Of a stretch of 37,646 bases of DNA, positions 16,758-25,973 are shown piece by piece (the stretch's first letter is position 1; each line of letters begins with the position of its first letter). A program made the position numbers and the translations under genes. Source of the DNA: Candidatus Methanoperedens sp. (GTDB taxonomy: Archaea; Halobacteriota; Methanosarcinia; Methanosarcinales; Methanoperedenaceae); contig JAPZAV010000173.1 in NCBI GenBank assembly GCA_027460465.1, positions 1 through 37,646 of the forward strand. The letters run 5' to 3'. Under the pieces are notes generated by a model, which saw nothing but the letters and a program-made list of their open reading frames with translations, was not told the DNA's origin and ran no database searches.

Positions 16758-19332
16758 AAAATTTCAAAACCTCGATGATAAAACCTTTGAGGAACTGGTC
16801 AAAGAGGCGCGCACCCTGATACCGCAATATGCGAGTGGGTGGACTGACCACAATATTCATGATCCAGGGATTACCTTTATCGAGCTTTTTGCATGGCTGG
16901 CCGAGATGCAGATATATCAGCTGAATCGCGTAACTGATGCCAGCTACAGGAAGTTCCTTGAACTGGTCGGGCTTTATCCATTCGATGCTCAGCCTTCAAG
17001 AATGGATATTATTTTTAAAAATGTGAAGGATGAGAAGAAAATAGAAGCTGGTACACAGGTTATTGGCGAGGCAGGCACTGAAAAAATAATATTTGAAACC
17101 GAGGAGGACTTCAATCTCATTCCGCTGGAGATCAAATCTGTTATTACCACTCAAGATTCACTTACGACCGATAATACTGATGCCAGTGAGAAAGAGAATA
17201 TATTTTTCTCTGCTTTTGGTGAAAAAGCAGGAATCGGTGCAGCTCTGGAACTGGGATTTGATAAACCACTTCCAGAAAAAGAGATTCAAATAAGTATCAT
17301 CCTGTTCGAAAAAGACCTTCCTCCTCTGGATACCAGTGGAGATGAGCCGGTACCGTCTGTAAGTGTAGTATGGGAATATTTCAAAGGAGGAAGCTGGAAT
17401 ACTCTTCCTATTAAAAAAGATACCACACTGGCTCTGACAAGAAGTGGAAGAATTGTATTTGACGGCCCGTCTTCCATGGAAAAGAAAGATAAATATTACT
17501 GGATACGATGCCATCTAAAGGAAGGACGCTATGAGATCGCTCCGCTTGTGGAGAAAATCCTCCTCAATACCGTATCTGCTGTCCAGATAGAAACGGTACA
17601 AGAGACTCTGGGAAAAGGACTTGGCACTCCTGAACAGAAGTTTAAGTTCAAGAAAAAACCTATCATTAAGATGGCCGCACTTACTGTGGGGCATGTTCAG
17701 GATTGGCAGGGTCTGTTGAAAATTTTCAAAGATCAGGTGAAATCGGATATGCCAAGCCCTGGAAAAAGGATATGGAATATGTTTGACCAGAACACCAGGA
17801 ACTTGATCAATGAATGGAGCGAAGACCAGATTCCCGGGTCTGAATTGAAACATGCAGTCGTTGCTTCTATTAATAAGTTGCTCGAAAGCAGAGATCTGTT
17901 CGATGAAGGATCATTCAGGGACATTAAACTCCCTTATGAGAGGAAAAAACTCATTAAAAGTCTGAATATTGTTCCTGATTCCAGAGTCCGGGAATTAAAC
18001 CGGTTTCTAATCGAAACAGCTTACCCGGATAAGATCAAAGCAGAACTGTTAATTCAGGTTCAGACCAAAAATTATGAATGGGAAAACTGGGTGGAAGTAA
18101 ATGACCTGGAATCTTCAGCTCCAGACGATCCACATTATGTTCTGGATCCAGAAGAAGGGGAGATCACCTTTGGCAATGGATTGAACGGTCGTATCCCGCT
18201 TAAAGAACAGGAGATAAAAGTCAGATATAAAACAACCCGCGGTTCTGCCGGTAATGTTCCTGCCGGACTGAAGTTTGCGATCGACAATGGAGGATCTGGC
18301 AGGATCTTCGGAAAAAACATGGAAGAAGCAGCGGGGGGGAAATCTGCTGAATCTATTGAACAAGCAAAAGATAGAGCTAAAAAGGATTTCAGGACAATTT
18401 CCCGGGCAATCACTTCAAAGGATTATGAAGATCTGGCACTTTCCACACCTGGTTTGAGGGTGGCAAGGGCTGAAGCCATCCCAAATTATGATCCTGATTA
18501 TCCATGCGTTTCTATTCCAGGTACAGTTACCGTTGTTGCAGTTCCACAAGCAAGAGGGGAAAGGGTTACACCCGTGCCAGGTAAAGGTTTTCTCCAGACC
18601 GTTCTGAATCATCTGGAAATGAAGCGGCTTGTTACAACCGATGTACATGTTATCGGACCTGAATACGTAAAAGTTTCTGTAATGTGCAGGATTCGCATAA
18701 AGAAAAAGAGCAGTGAAACTGAGGTTGAGAAGCGTGTCAGGGAAAAACTTGAGGGATTTCTGGACCCTTTAAAAGGTGGACCTGACGGAAATGGATGGTC
18801 GTTTGGGCGCGCGGTCTACGCATCGGAAATATATCAAATAATTGATAATGTGGAGGGAGTTGAGTACGCGACCAGTGTATTTCTCAGCGCTGAAAATCCT
18901 AATGGCGACTATCAGAAAGCAGGACAGCTCATAAAGATTCCTCCTTTTGCACTTGTATTTTCTGGCGAACACAGGGTGATAACGACCGATTTACCACTTG
19001 AATTCATAAAAATTTCCGTTAAGTGTGAAATCAATGTAAGTGAGAATAACAACTCGAACGAGGTAAAGAGACGGATACATAAAGCACTGGAAAGATTTCT
19101 GGATCCGCTAAAGGGCGGACTGGATGGAAAAGGATGGCAGCCTGGAAAAGCCGTCTTTGCATCAGAGATCGAAAAAATAATAAAAAAAATCGAAGGTGTA
19201 GCCGGCATAGCCGAAGTTTCACTGTGTAGAGAAGGAGAGGAGTACAGGAAGTATTCCATCAAGATACCGGAAGATGCCCTTGTAATTTCAGGTGAACACC
19301 TGGTAGAAATTATAAATAGAGGCAAAATATGA
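16744..19332 (+). CDS. gpJ-like baseplate wedge protein 2 (Afp12-like) with duplicated C-terminal domain
   Basis: 862 residues. PQYASGWTDHNIHDPGITFI, ELFAWLAEMQIYQLNRVTDA, FLELVGLYPFDAQPSR and FGNGLNGRIPLKEQEIKVRY mark a baseplate J/gp47 protein. The C-terminus holds two consecutive copies (about residues 639-749 and 755-858) of a ~105-residue domain, each with V-V-C-I/E/KRVREKLEGFLDPLKGG, GW then AVYASEIYQIIDNVEGV-type and ALV[FI]SGEH motifs. The preceding gene ends with one divergent copy. The extra copy may enlarge the wedge tip or bridge to the following gpI-like protein. Confidence 0.93.
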   Translation: MSLLEKFQNLDDKTFEELVKEARTLIPQYASGWTDHNIHDPGITFIELFAWLAEMQIYQLNRVTDASYRKFLELVGLYPFDAQPSRMDIIFKNVKDEKKIEAGTQVIGEAGTEKIIFETEEDFNLIPLEIKSVITTQDSLTTDNTDASEKENIFFSAFGEKAGIGAALELGFDKPLPEKEIQISIILFEKDLPPLDTSGDEPVPSVSVVWEYFKGGSWNTLPIKKDTTLALTRSGRIVFDGPSSMEKKDKYYWIRCHLKEGRYEIAPLVEKILLNTVSAVQIETVQETLGKGLGTPEQKFKFKKKPIIKMAALTVGHVQDWQGLLKIFKDQVKSDMPSPGKRIWNMFDQNTRNLINEWSEDQIPGSELKHAVVASINKLLESRDLFDEGSFRDIKLPYERKKLIKSLNIVPDSRVRELNRFLIETAYPDKIKAELLIQVQTKNYEWENWVEVNDLESSAPDDPHYVLDPEEGEITFGNGLNGRIPLKEQEIKVRYKTTRGSAGNVPAGLKFAIDNGGSGRIFGKNMEEAAGGKSAESIEQAKDRAKKDFRTISRAITSKDYEDLALSTPGLRVARAEAIPNYDPDYPCVSIPGTVTVVAVPQARGERVTPVPGKGFLQTVLNHLEMKRLVTTDVHVIGPEYVKVSVMCRIRIKKKSSETEVEKRVREKLEGFLDPLKGGPDGNGWSFGRAVYASEIYQIIDNVEGVEYATSVFLSAENPNGDYQKAGQLIKIPPFALVFSGEHRVITTDLPLEFIKISVKCEINVSENNNSNEVKRRIHKALERFLDPLKGGLDGKGWQPGKAVFASEIEKIIKKIEGVAGIAEVSLCREGEEYRKYSIKIPEDALVISGEHLVEIINRGKI

Positions 19333-21440
19333 TCCCGCAGGAATTCAAGATACAGATCTTTAAGACACCAGAACAGTGGGGAAGCGGTCTATTGTACCGT
19401 CTTGAGATGCAAAAAGAAGGAGGCATAACTCTTTATTCCACACCAAATTTTGCCCAGAGGATAATCCAGGCTGGAAAAGGCATAAATAATCCCACTGGTC
19501 TTGCAGTGGATGAATGCCTCCAGATTTACTTCATGGATCCTGATAGGGATTCGAATACCTGCAGACTTTATCGCTATGATGAAAATGCGCATAACCTGGA
19601 GCAGCTGTCATATATCGAATACAGGGTTTCTGAGTATCAATGTCCTGCACGAATTATATTTGATGAACTTACATTATGGGTCAATGACCCTGCAAATAAC
19701 AGGATTCTTGCATTTTCAAGAGAGAATTACCAGATCAAACATATAATCGACAAATATATTCTAAATAATCAGGAAAAATCAATAGAGCCGATTGATATAG
19801 GATTGGACGAGCAGGGCCATCTTTACATCCTTAATGGAATACCAGACAAAAATCAAATCATAAGATATCATAATAATGAAATTTTTAGAGAATTTGAACT
19901 GAATCTTGAAGAACCTGTCGGGTTAGCTATAGATAAAAATAATAATATATGGATAATCGACGGAAAAAGCAAAGCATTACTCAGGTATAAAGAAGAGGAT
20001 TCAAAAATTAGCTCTGACCTCACTGTAGAATTATCGAACGTGTATGACGGTTTTCAGCCTAACGGTATATTTATTAACAGAAAAGAAAACATTTTCATCA
20101 GTGAAAGTTCCAGAGGATTGGTTCACCAATTTGACCCTGATGGAAGTTACATAGGAGCAGTTCCGGGTTTTAAAGGTTCGGTACAGGGTATCACTGAAGG
20201 TCAAAAAGGCGACCTCTATATCAGTAGCGATAAAGGTATCTCCAGATTTAGCACCTGGCAAACGTATACAAAAGAGGTGGGTGTTTATTATTCAAAGACC
20301 CTGGACAGCGGGATCAAGGGATGCCAGTGGCATAGATTGGCATTGGAGGCTGATATACCTCCAGGATCTATCCTGGATGTATATTATTCATCATCTGATG
20401 ATCCGGAATTAAAAAAAATCATCGATAATAAACTCGCTGAAAAAATATCAGCCCAGAAAAAAGAAAAATTCATAAATGATCTTCTGACCTGGACCAGTGA
20501 ACCGGAAAAAAATCCCAAGGATATGCTCTTCAGGGTGAGGAATGGACGCTATCTCTGGCTAAAGTTGCAGCTTTCAACGCTGGATGAGAAAGTAAAACCA
20601 GAAATAAAACAGATGAAGATTTTCTATCCCCGTATTTCATATCTTCGGTACCTTCCTGCCATATACCAGGAAAACAAGGTGAGTAAAGAGTTCCTGGAGA
20701 GGTTCCTTTCCATCTTTGAGACTGCGTTCTATGATCAAGAAACAAAGATAAACCGCATCCATGAATATTTTGACCCTGGAACAGTACCGGAAAATTTCCT
20801 TAACTGGCTGGCATCATGGCTTAATGTTGCTCTGGAAGAGGGCTGGCCAGAAGAAAAGAAACGTCAGTTCATCATGGAGGCATATTCACTTTATAAGATC
20901 AAAGGTACGCCATCCGGCATAAGAAAATTAATCGAAATATATGTCGGGAAAGAGCCCATGATCCTGGAACATTCAAGAACTGGCATGCCTGCTGTTCTGG
21001 GAAAAAACTTAACAGTGGGTATTAATAGCTTTCTTGTGGCGACCCCTGTCCGGGGGTTCAGACTCGATGATGATTCGATTCTTGGGATGGTGGCTCTTCG
21101 TGATGAGGTACAAAAACTGGAAGATCCTTTTCTGCCCATGGTACATCGTTTTACAGTCATCCTTGATCTTTCAGACGAAGAGGTGGCCCGTTTCGAAAAA
21201 GGATTGATGCGAATAATAGATGAAGAAAAACCCGCCCATACGGAATATAAACTTCAGTTCAATGTTATGAGGGAAGGTATGAGAGCTATTGTGGGGGTAA
21301 ACACGAGGCTGGATTATCATAAGCCTGTTCGACTCGGCATTACCTCCACCATTGGATATGGAGTGGTTCTCATGAAAGGAGAACATAGCGGCAAGGTCGA
21401 AAAACATGCAAGAGTGGGGCAGGATACAGAGCTCATTTGA
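19329..21440 (+). CDS. gpI-like tail protein fused to NHL-type propeller
   Basis: 703 residues. Residues ~25-310 contain repeated NHL/six-bladed propeller blades (NPTGLAVDECLQIYFMD, EPIDIGLDEQGHLYILNG, EPVGLAIDKNNNIWIIDG, QPNGIFINRKENIFISES, GSVQGITEGQKGDLYISSD). Residues ~437-600 are a phage tail protein I (P2 gpI-like) domain (YLRYLPAIYQENKVSKEFLE, FETAFYDQETKINRIHEYFD, FLNWLASWLNVALEEGWPEE, YKIKGTPSGIRKLIEIYVG). It overlaps the gpJ-like gene by four bases. gpI-type proteins lie at the periphery of the baseplate, so the propeller is well placed to be exposed and bind a partner or surface. Confidence 0.9.
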   Translation: MIPQEFKIQIFKTPEQWGSGLLYRLEMQKEGGITLYSTPNFAQRIIQAGKGINNPTGLAVDECLQIYFMDPDRDSNTCRLYRYDENAHNLEQLSYIEYRVSEYQCPARIIFDELTLWVNDPANNRILAFSRENYQIKHIIDKYILNNQEKSIEPIDIGLDEQGHLYILNGIPDKNQIIRYHNNEIFREFELNLEEPVGLAIDKNNNIWIIDGKSKALLRYKEEDSKISSDLTVELSNVYDGFQPNGIFINRKENIFISESSRGLVHQFDPDGSYIGAVPGFKGSVQGITEGQKGDLYISSDKGISRFSTWQTYTKEVGVYYSKTLDSGIKGCQWHRLALEADIPPGSILDVYYSSSDDPELKKIIDNKLAEKISAQKKEKFINDLLTWTSEPEKNPKDMLFRVRNGRYLWLKLQLSTLDEKVKPEIKQMKIFYPRISYLRYLPAIYQENKVSKEFLERFLSIFETAFYDQETKINRIHEYFDPGTVPENFLNWLASWLNVALEEGWPEEKKRQFIMEAYSLYKIKGTPSGIRKLIEIYVGKEPMILEHSRTGMPAVLGKNLTVGINSFLVATPVRGFRLDDDSILGMVALRDEVQKLEDPFLPMVHRFTVILDLSDEEVARFEKGLMRIIDEEKPAHTEYKLQFNVMREGMRAIVGVNTRLDYHKPVRLGITSTIGYGVVLMKGEHSGKVEKHARVGQDTELI

Positions 21441-21483
21441 CCTTTATAAAAAAAATCGTTTCAAAAAAAGGAGGATGAATAAT

Positions 21484-21510
21484 ATGTTAACGGAGGTAAT
21501 TTATGACTGA
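21484..21510 (+). promoter_or_regulatory. Eight-codon leader ORF overlapping the start of the next gene
   Basis: ATG 21484 has its own GGAGG (21470-21474) and encodes MLTEVIYD before a TGA at 21508-21510 that overlaps the ATG of the 21503 gene. The latter has a second GGAGG (21492-21496) inside the mini-ORF. Ribosomes finishing the leader would land on the main start, so translational coupling is possible. It may also be chance. Confidence 0.3.
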
Positions 21511-23032
21511 TAGAAATAAGAAATATTGCGGCACATGTGAGAATCCCTGTTTTGAGCGGAACCACTATTATTATGGCAAATTAATGACCGCCCGGGATTT
21601 ATATGACGAACAGTGTTACTTCAATGAAAAGAGATGGTTGATCAACAGGATGGTTCTCGGATGGGGAGTTGTTTGCGGGCTGGATGTAAGAAGAATGCCT
21701 GTTGACCCTGAAGACCCTACAAAAGGATACGATGATAAAAATGTACTGGTAACACCCGGACTGGCCATTGACTGCTGCGGAAGGGAAATCCTCGTTTGTG
21801 AGGAGAGGAAAGTAGAATTAATTCCAGAGGAATCAACCTGCTGTACGGAACATACCGAGCAGGAAGAAAAAAAATTTATAATTTGTCTTGAATTTTACGA
21901 GTGCAAGACAGAGCAGATAAACATACCATCAATATCGTGCAATTCGAAAGAGAAATATGGGTTTAACAGAATAAGAGATAGTTATAAAATCCGGATTATA
22001 GACCCATCAAGTGAGGATAATGAGAAGGTACACAAAAGGATCTGCCCTCTTGAATATAAGAGTGAATATCTGTTTGACTGGGATAATATACCAGGAAACG
22101 ATAGTGATCGACTTATAGAATTTCTAAAGAAAAATTACAATGTGGAATGGGTAAGTGCGGAAAACATAAATAAAACCAATGATACCATTGAGATCTCCAA
22201 TGGAACCAAATCTCTTTCTCTTAAGCTTGTCAATGAAAGGGTTTATCTGACTATCAATGACGGCAGGACCGATGAACTCATTGTGAAGATGAAGGGCGAA
22301 ACGCGGAACATATACAGGATTGAAACTGTTAATGGTTATCTCTGTAAAAAAATCAAAGAAGGATGCCCTGAATGCTCTGAACCGTTATGTCTGGTTTTAG
22401 CTGAGATAACATTTAATCCGTCTGTTGATCCGCCTATCAGGATAGATAATTGCTCAAAAAGAAAGCTGGTTTATAGAAATCCTCTGCTTTATGGCATGAT
22501 CGATTGCTATCATGGAGATCTGCCACATATCATCGGGATAAACTGGAAAGAAAACGGAGCAAATATCTCATGGGAGGATTTTACGGCTGAAAACGGCATC
22601 TATTCAAAAGGGGTACAGGTTGAATTTGATTGGAAGATGAATAAGGATACGATTAATCCTTATACTTTTTTGCTTTTTGTTAAGATGGAGGATGCAGATA
22701 CAGGAAATTTCGTATACGAGCAGGTACCGGGAGATGTAGATTATGATGAGAACACGTCAATCGCTACATTTTCGGTTACGTCTAAATGGCTTATGGATGT
22801 TTTCTTCGGCTATTCAAGGATTCGTGAAAAGGGGGGAGAATTTATGGTGGTCTTAAAGAGCGATTTTATTACAAGTTATGAAGAAAACGGAAAACCTGCT
22901 AAAGCTCTGGATGGGAATTTTATCGGTGGAAAATTGCCCTCAGGTAACGGCACCCAGGGTGGTGACTTTGTTAGCTGGTTTTCTGTTGAATCCAAACCTG
23001 AAGGTGAGACTGCTCAAAGGAGAGTTCGATAA
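21503..23032 (+). CDS. Cys-rich eCIS structural protein, copy A
   Basis: 509 residues. The N-terminal ~110 residues carry a conserved block (RNHYYYGKLMTARDLYDEQC, EKRWLINRMVLGWGVVCGLD, LAIDCCGREILVC) shared with the next gene. I recall such a YF-GxLLT-DF-EQ-Y / NR-LHGxGVVCGL signature in proteins at the end of many eCIS clusters, without assigned function. Cysteines cluster in CGTCENPC, DCCG, TCC and CPECSEPLC, suggesting metal sites or disulfides. The C-terminal ~170 residues look like an all-beta domain ending in PSGNGTQGGDFVSWFSVE. Probably a particle surface component. Confidence 0.75.
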   Translation: MTDRNKKYCGTCENPCFERNHYYYGKLMTARDLYDEQCYFNEKRWLINRMVLGWGVVCGLDVRRMPVDPEDPTKGYDDKNVLVTPGLAIDCCGREILVCEERKVELIPEESTCCTEHTEQEEKKFIICLEFYECKTEQINIPSISCNSKEKYGFNRIRDSYKIRIIDPSSEDNEKVHKRICPLEYKSEYLFDWDNIPGNDSDRLIEFLKKNYNVEWVSAENINKTNDTIEISNGTKSLSLKLVNERVYLTINDGRTDELIVKMKGETRNIYRIETVNGYLCKKIKEGCPECSEPLCLVLAEITFNPSVDPPIRIDNCSKRKLVYRNPLLYGMIDCYHGDLPHIIGINWKENGANISWEDFTAENGIYSKGVQVEFDWKMNKDTINPYTFLLFVKMEDADTGNFVYEQVPGDVDYDENTSIATFSVTSKWLMDVFFGYSRIREKGGEFMVVLKSDFITSYEENGKPAKALDGNFIGGKLPSGNGTQGGDFVSWFSVESKPEGETAQRRVR

Positions 23033-23060
23033 ATTAAATTTTATATAAAGGAGGAATAAA

Positions 23061-24392
23061 ATGAATAAACAAAATTCAAACGATGAGAACTGTGATTTTA
23101 ATGATTTCAAAAGAGTCAATTATTTTCACGGAATGCTCATGACCGATAGGGATTTCAGAGAAGAGCAGATATATCATAATGAAAAAAGAAAATTAATTAA
23201 CAGGATGCTGCACGGGTGGGGAGTGGTTTGTGGACTCGGTCTCGATGGCAAACCTGGAAGTTCCATAATCACGATCGAGCAGGGAATGGCACTGGATTGC
23301 AGCGGAAATGAGATCGTAGTTTGCGAACCTTACAAAATAGATCTGACATCGAAAACCTGCCTGTGCACAAAAAATGAAAAACCTGTGAAGGACGTTGATT
23401 GCCAGGAGTTGGAAAGAGCGAGGGATCAACCCAATATTTATTATATCGGAATCAGATATAATGAAGATAATACGGATCCTGTCCCTGTTTATGCTCCTGG
23501 TGGAGACTGTGAAGAGAAACTATGTAAGAGCTCCCGCATTCGGGAGGGCTTTTGCGTAAAGATTTTTGATCATCCTCCAGTCCAGCCACAAATAAGGCCG
23601 ATCCATCCAAGCCTGATCAAGCGTATCTACGATGGTTGCAAAGGTGATGTTGTGGTCCATGAAGGTTCACCTCAGAAACCCCTGGATGACCCCGAAAAAA
23701 TTATGCTTGCTGCGGGTGCATCAAATGTAAATGGATTCTATAATAATATGCAAATTAGACTTGATGTAAGAGGTAATACTCAGATCAGGACAATCACAAG
23801 CTATTCCGGGACAGCTCAAACGGCAACTGTTGACAGTCCCTGGGATCCGGATTACCTTCCAGACCCTGAATCAACGTACTCAATAACTGAATCCAAAAAT
23901 GAATGTATGCGTAAAACAGTGGAGGAATTCACAAAAGACTTCTGCAGCTGGTCACCACCATGCCCTGATTGCTGTCCTGATGAACACTACTTAGTACTGG
24001 GAAAAGTCGAGATAGATCCAATAAAGAAGACCATTAAGAATATCATCAGTGAAGACCGTTATTATCTGCTGACTGTGCATTTATTCCAGTATATTTTCTC
24101 ATCACTGTTAAAAGGCGCTGATACATTGTTCGAGGTAACAGGAATGGACGAGCAGATCCCGGATATCAATCTGATCCACCGCAATCCAATTGCAGCTCTT
24201 TGCTGGCTGGGGAAAATATTCGTAAATGATGCGAACATAGAACCCAAAGAGGAAGGTGTTGAAAGAATGATTGCAGGCCGGAAGCTTTATAAGCGGGTTG
24301 ATGTTGATTCAGAACTGGCAAAACTCAGAAAAGAGGTTGATGAACTAAAAGGCGCTTTACAAAAGCCCTCGAAAAAACAGAAGGGCGGTTAA
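23061..24392 (+). CDS. Cys-rich eCIS structural protein, copy B, with sheath-type repeat
   Basis: 443 residues, paralogue of the preceding gene: FKRVNYFHGMLMTDRDFREE, NEKRKLINRMLHGWGVVCGL, MALDCSGNEIVVCEP. AAGGAGG precedes the start by about 7 bases. Residues ~208-278 (IMLAAGASNVNGFYNNMQI, then ITSYSGTAQTATVDSPW) are a copy of the module found twice in the sheath. CPDCCPDEHYLVLGKVEID is shared in style with copy A. The C-terminal ~35 residues form a short coiled coil ending in a Lys-rich tail. It may bind the same outer surface as the sheath inserts. Confidence 0.75.
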   Translation: MNKQNSNDENCDFNDFKRVNYFHGMLMTDRDFREEQIYHNEKRKLINRMLHGWGVVCGLGLDGKPGSSIITIEQGMALDCSGNEIVVCEPYKIDLTSKTCLCTKNEKPVKDVDCQELERARDQPNIYYIGIRYNEDNTDPVPVYAPGGDCEEKLCKSSRIREGFCVKIFDHPPVQPQIRPIHPSLIKRIYDGCKGDVVVHEGSPQKPLDDPEKIMLAAGASNVNGFYNNMQIRLDVRGNTQIRTITSYSGTAQTATVDSPWDPDYLPDPESTYSITESKNECMRKTVEEFTKDFCSWSPPCPDCCPDEHYLVLGKVEIDPIKKTIKNIISEDRYYLLTVHLFQYIFSSLLKGADTLFEVTGMDEQIPDINLIHRNPIAALCWLGKIFVNDANIEPKEEGVERMIAGRKLYKRVDVDSELAKLRKEVDELKGALQKPSKKQKGG

Positions 24393-24422
24393 AAAGACCG
24401 AAATGAGTTCAAACTTTGTTTA

Positions 24423-25184
24423 ATGCAAAACCCTTTATTCACGGAATCTGAACAAGAGGATCTCCCTCTTGTTTCCTGCATAATGCCAACCTGCAACCGC
24501 AGGACGTTTGTTCCTCGTGCGATCGAATACTTTTTGCGTCAGAACTATCCCAACCGAGAGCTGATCATTGTAGATGACGGCACGGATAAAGTAAAAGACC
24601 TTGTGCCCTGCGATTCACGCATCCTTTACCTGCAACTGGACAGAAAATGCACAATCGGAGCCAAGCGAAACCTTGCCTGTGAGGAAGCAAATGGTGAAAT
24701 TCTGGTACACTGGGATGATGATGACTGGATTGCTCCATGGAGGCTGGAGTATCAGGTAAAAATTCTGCAGAGAGAGGAGGCTGATATCTGCGGTCTTAAC
24801 AGGCTATTTTTTTACAATCCCGTATCTGATCAGGCCTGGGAGTACATCTATCCCGGAAGAGGAAGACCATGGCTATCCGGCGGCACTTTTTGCTATACCA
24901 GGACTTTCTGGGAGAAGAAACCTTTTCCCGATATCAATGCAGGTGAAAGCACCCGCTTTATATGGACAAACCGTCCCAGGAAAATGATAGTCATGCAGGA
25001 CAACACCTTCTATGTGGCCTTGATTCACAGGGGGAACACAAGCCCAAGACAGATCACAGTTAATCGATGGCATGCTCAGCCCAACAGGTTGATCAGAGAT
25101 CTAATGGATGAGGATCACTCCTTCTATACGAATCTCTTTGATGATCAGAAAATTTCAGGGGGAGTAAATGGGCGAAAGAGTTAG
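24423..25184 (+). CDS. Family 2 glycosyltransferase
   Basis: 253 residues with a GT-A fold start (LVSCIMPTCNRRTFVPRAIE, RELIIVDDGTDKVKDLV), the GAKRNLACEEANGEILVHW region and a W97-DDDD-W102 motif containing the metal/nucleotide-sugar-binding DxD. WLSGGTFCYTRTFWEKKPFP lies where the catalytic acceptor loop is expected. No membrane helix, so cytosolic. It lies 30 bases after the last structural gene and probably belongs to the same transcript. It could glycosylate particle proteins or cargo, or be unrelated. The last residues (GGVNGRKS) run into the DUF4157 pseudogene start, so its original 3' end may have been altered. Confidence 0.88.
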   Translation: MQNPLFTESEQEDLPLVSCIMPTCNRRTFVPRAIEYFLRQNYPNRELIIVDDGTDKVKDLVPCDSRILYLQLDRKCTIGAKRNLACEEANGEILVHWDDDDWIAPWRLEYQVKILQREEADICGLNRLFFYNPVSDQAWEYIYPGRGRPWLSGGTFCYTRTFWEKKPFPDINAGESTRFIWTNRPRKMIVMQDNTFYVALIHRGNTSPRQITVNRWHAQPNRLIRDLMDEDHSFYTNLFDDQKISGGVNGRKS

Positions 25185-25723
25185 AATAGAAAATAAAAGA
25201 CCTGAGACAAAAAGTCAAAATTCAGTTTAAGATCGGGCAGCCCCGAGATAAGTACGAGCAGGAGGCTGACAGGATGGCGGAGCAGGTGATGCGGATGCCA
25301 GAGCCTGCGGCAGTCTCAGGTGGTTCACCTCACATCCAGCGGGCGTGCCCCACATGCGAGGAAGATGAACTTAATCGGCAACCAATAGTGGAAGATGAGG
25401 AAGAGCTTCAGACGAAGGTAACTTCGGGTCACATTTCTGAAGCAACGCCCAATCTCGAATCACGCATCCAGTCTCTGAAAAGTGGTGGCCAGCCTTTATC
25501 AGAAAACGACCGCGACTTTTTCGAGCCGCGCTTCGGGCATGACTTTAGCGGGGTGAGGGTGCATTCCGGCGAGGCCGCCGGGCAATCAGCGCGGGATTTG
25601 AACGCCAATGCTTACACGGTGGGACGCAACATTGTGTTTGGTGCGGGTCGGTTCGAGCCGGGGACGCACGAGGGGCGGCGGCTGATTGCCCATGTAAGCG
25701 TAAAAGCATTCCAGGTTAAATGA
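25168..25723 (+). pseudogene. DUF4157 pseudogene with internal deletion and lost active site
   Basis: The gene opens normally (ATG 25168 after GGGGGAG; MGERVRIENKRPETKSQNSV) but stops at 25228-25230. In the +1 frame it resumes as FKIGQPRDKYEQEADRMAEQ, showing that the IGNQAV/LIKSG part of the leader was deleted. A CPTC motif and the full first half of the DUF4157 core follow (FFEPRFGHDFSGVRVHSGE, AYTVGRNIVFGAG). The protein is cut exactly after LIAH, the first residue of HELTH, and replaced by VSVKAFQVK. No metalloprotease motif or cargo domain remains. It overlaps the end of the glycosyltransferase gene by 17 bases. Confidence 0.85.
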
Positions 25724-25742
25724 TTTGCGATGAGAATTTTCA

Positions 25743-25782
25743 CAAAAAAAAACAAGAAACAAGAGAAACAAGAAGAACACCA
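25743..25782. repeat. Low-complexity ACAAGA-type tract
   Basis: A purine-rich run of imperfect A(A)ACAAG(A) units directly after the DUF4157 pseudogene. The rest of 25724-25973 shows no gene on either strand that I can support; an 81-codon frame on the minus strand there has no recognisable features. Confidence 0.35.
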
Positions 25783-25973
25783 AAGTATAGAACCTGTGTG
25801 GAACTTCGATATCTTTGATATATAGAAATTAATAAAGAAAAACTTGACAATCCAGGGATCCCTGCGAGCATGAATCTAAAGGTTTGCTTAGCAGGTGAAG
25901 CGAATGACGGAGCGGAAGATTCACCCGAGTGTGCATAAGCATTGAGTGTAAATCCATATTGAGGTATTAAATC

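Noticed and set aside
3063-24392. Interpretation as a prophage or a type VI secretion system
   Set aside because: No capsid, terminase, portal, integrase or lysis genes, and no TssJLM membrane complex or ClpV. DUF4255, LysM (Afp7-like), two tubes and flanking DUF4157 genes point to eCIS.
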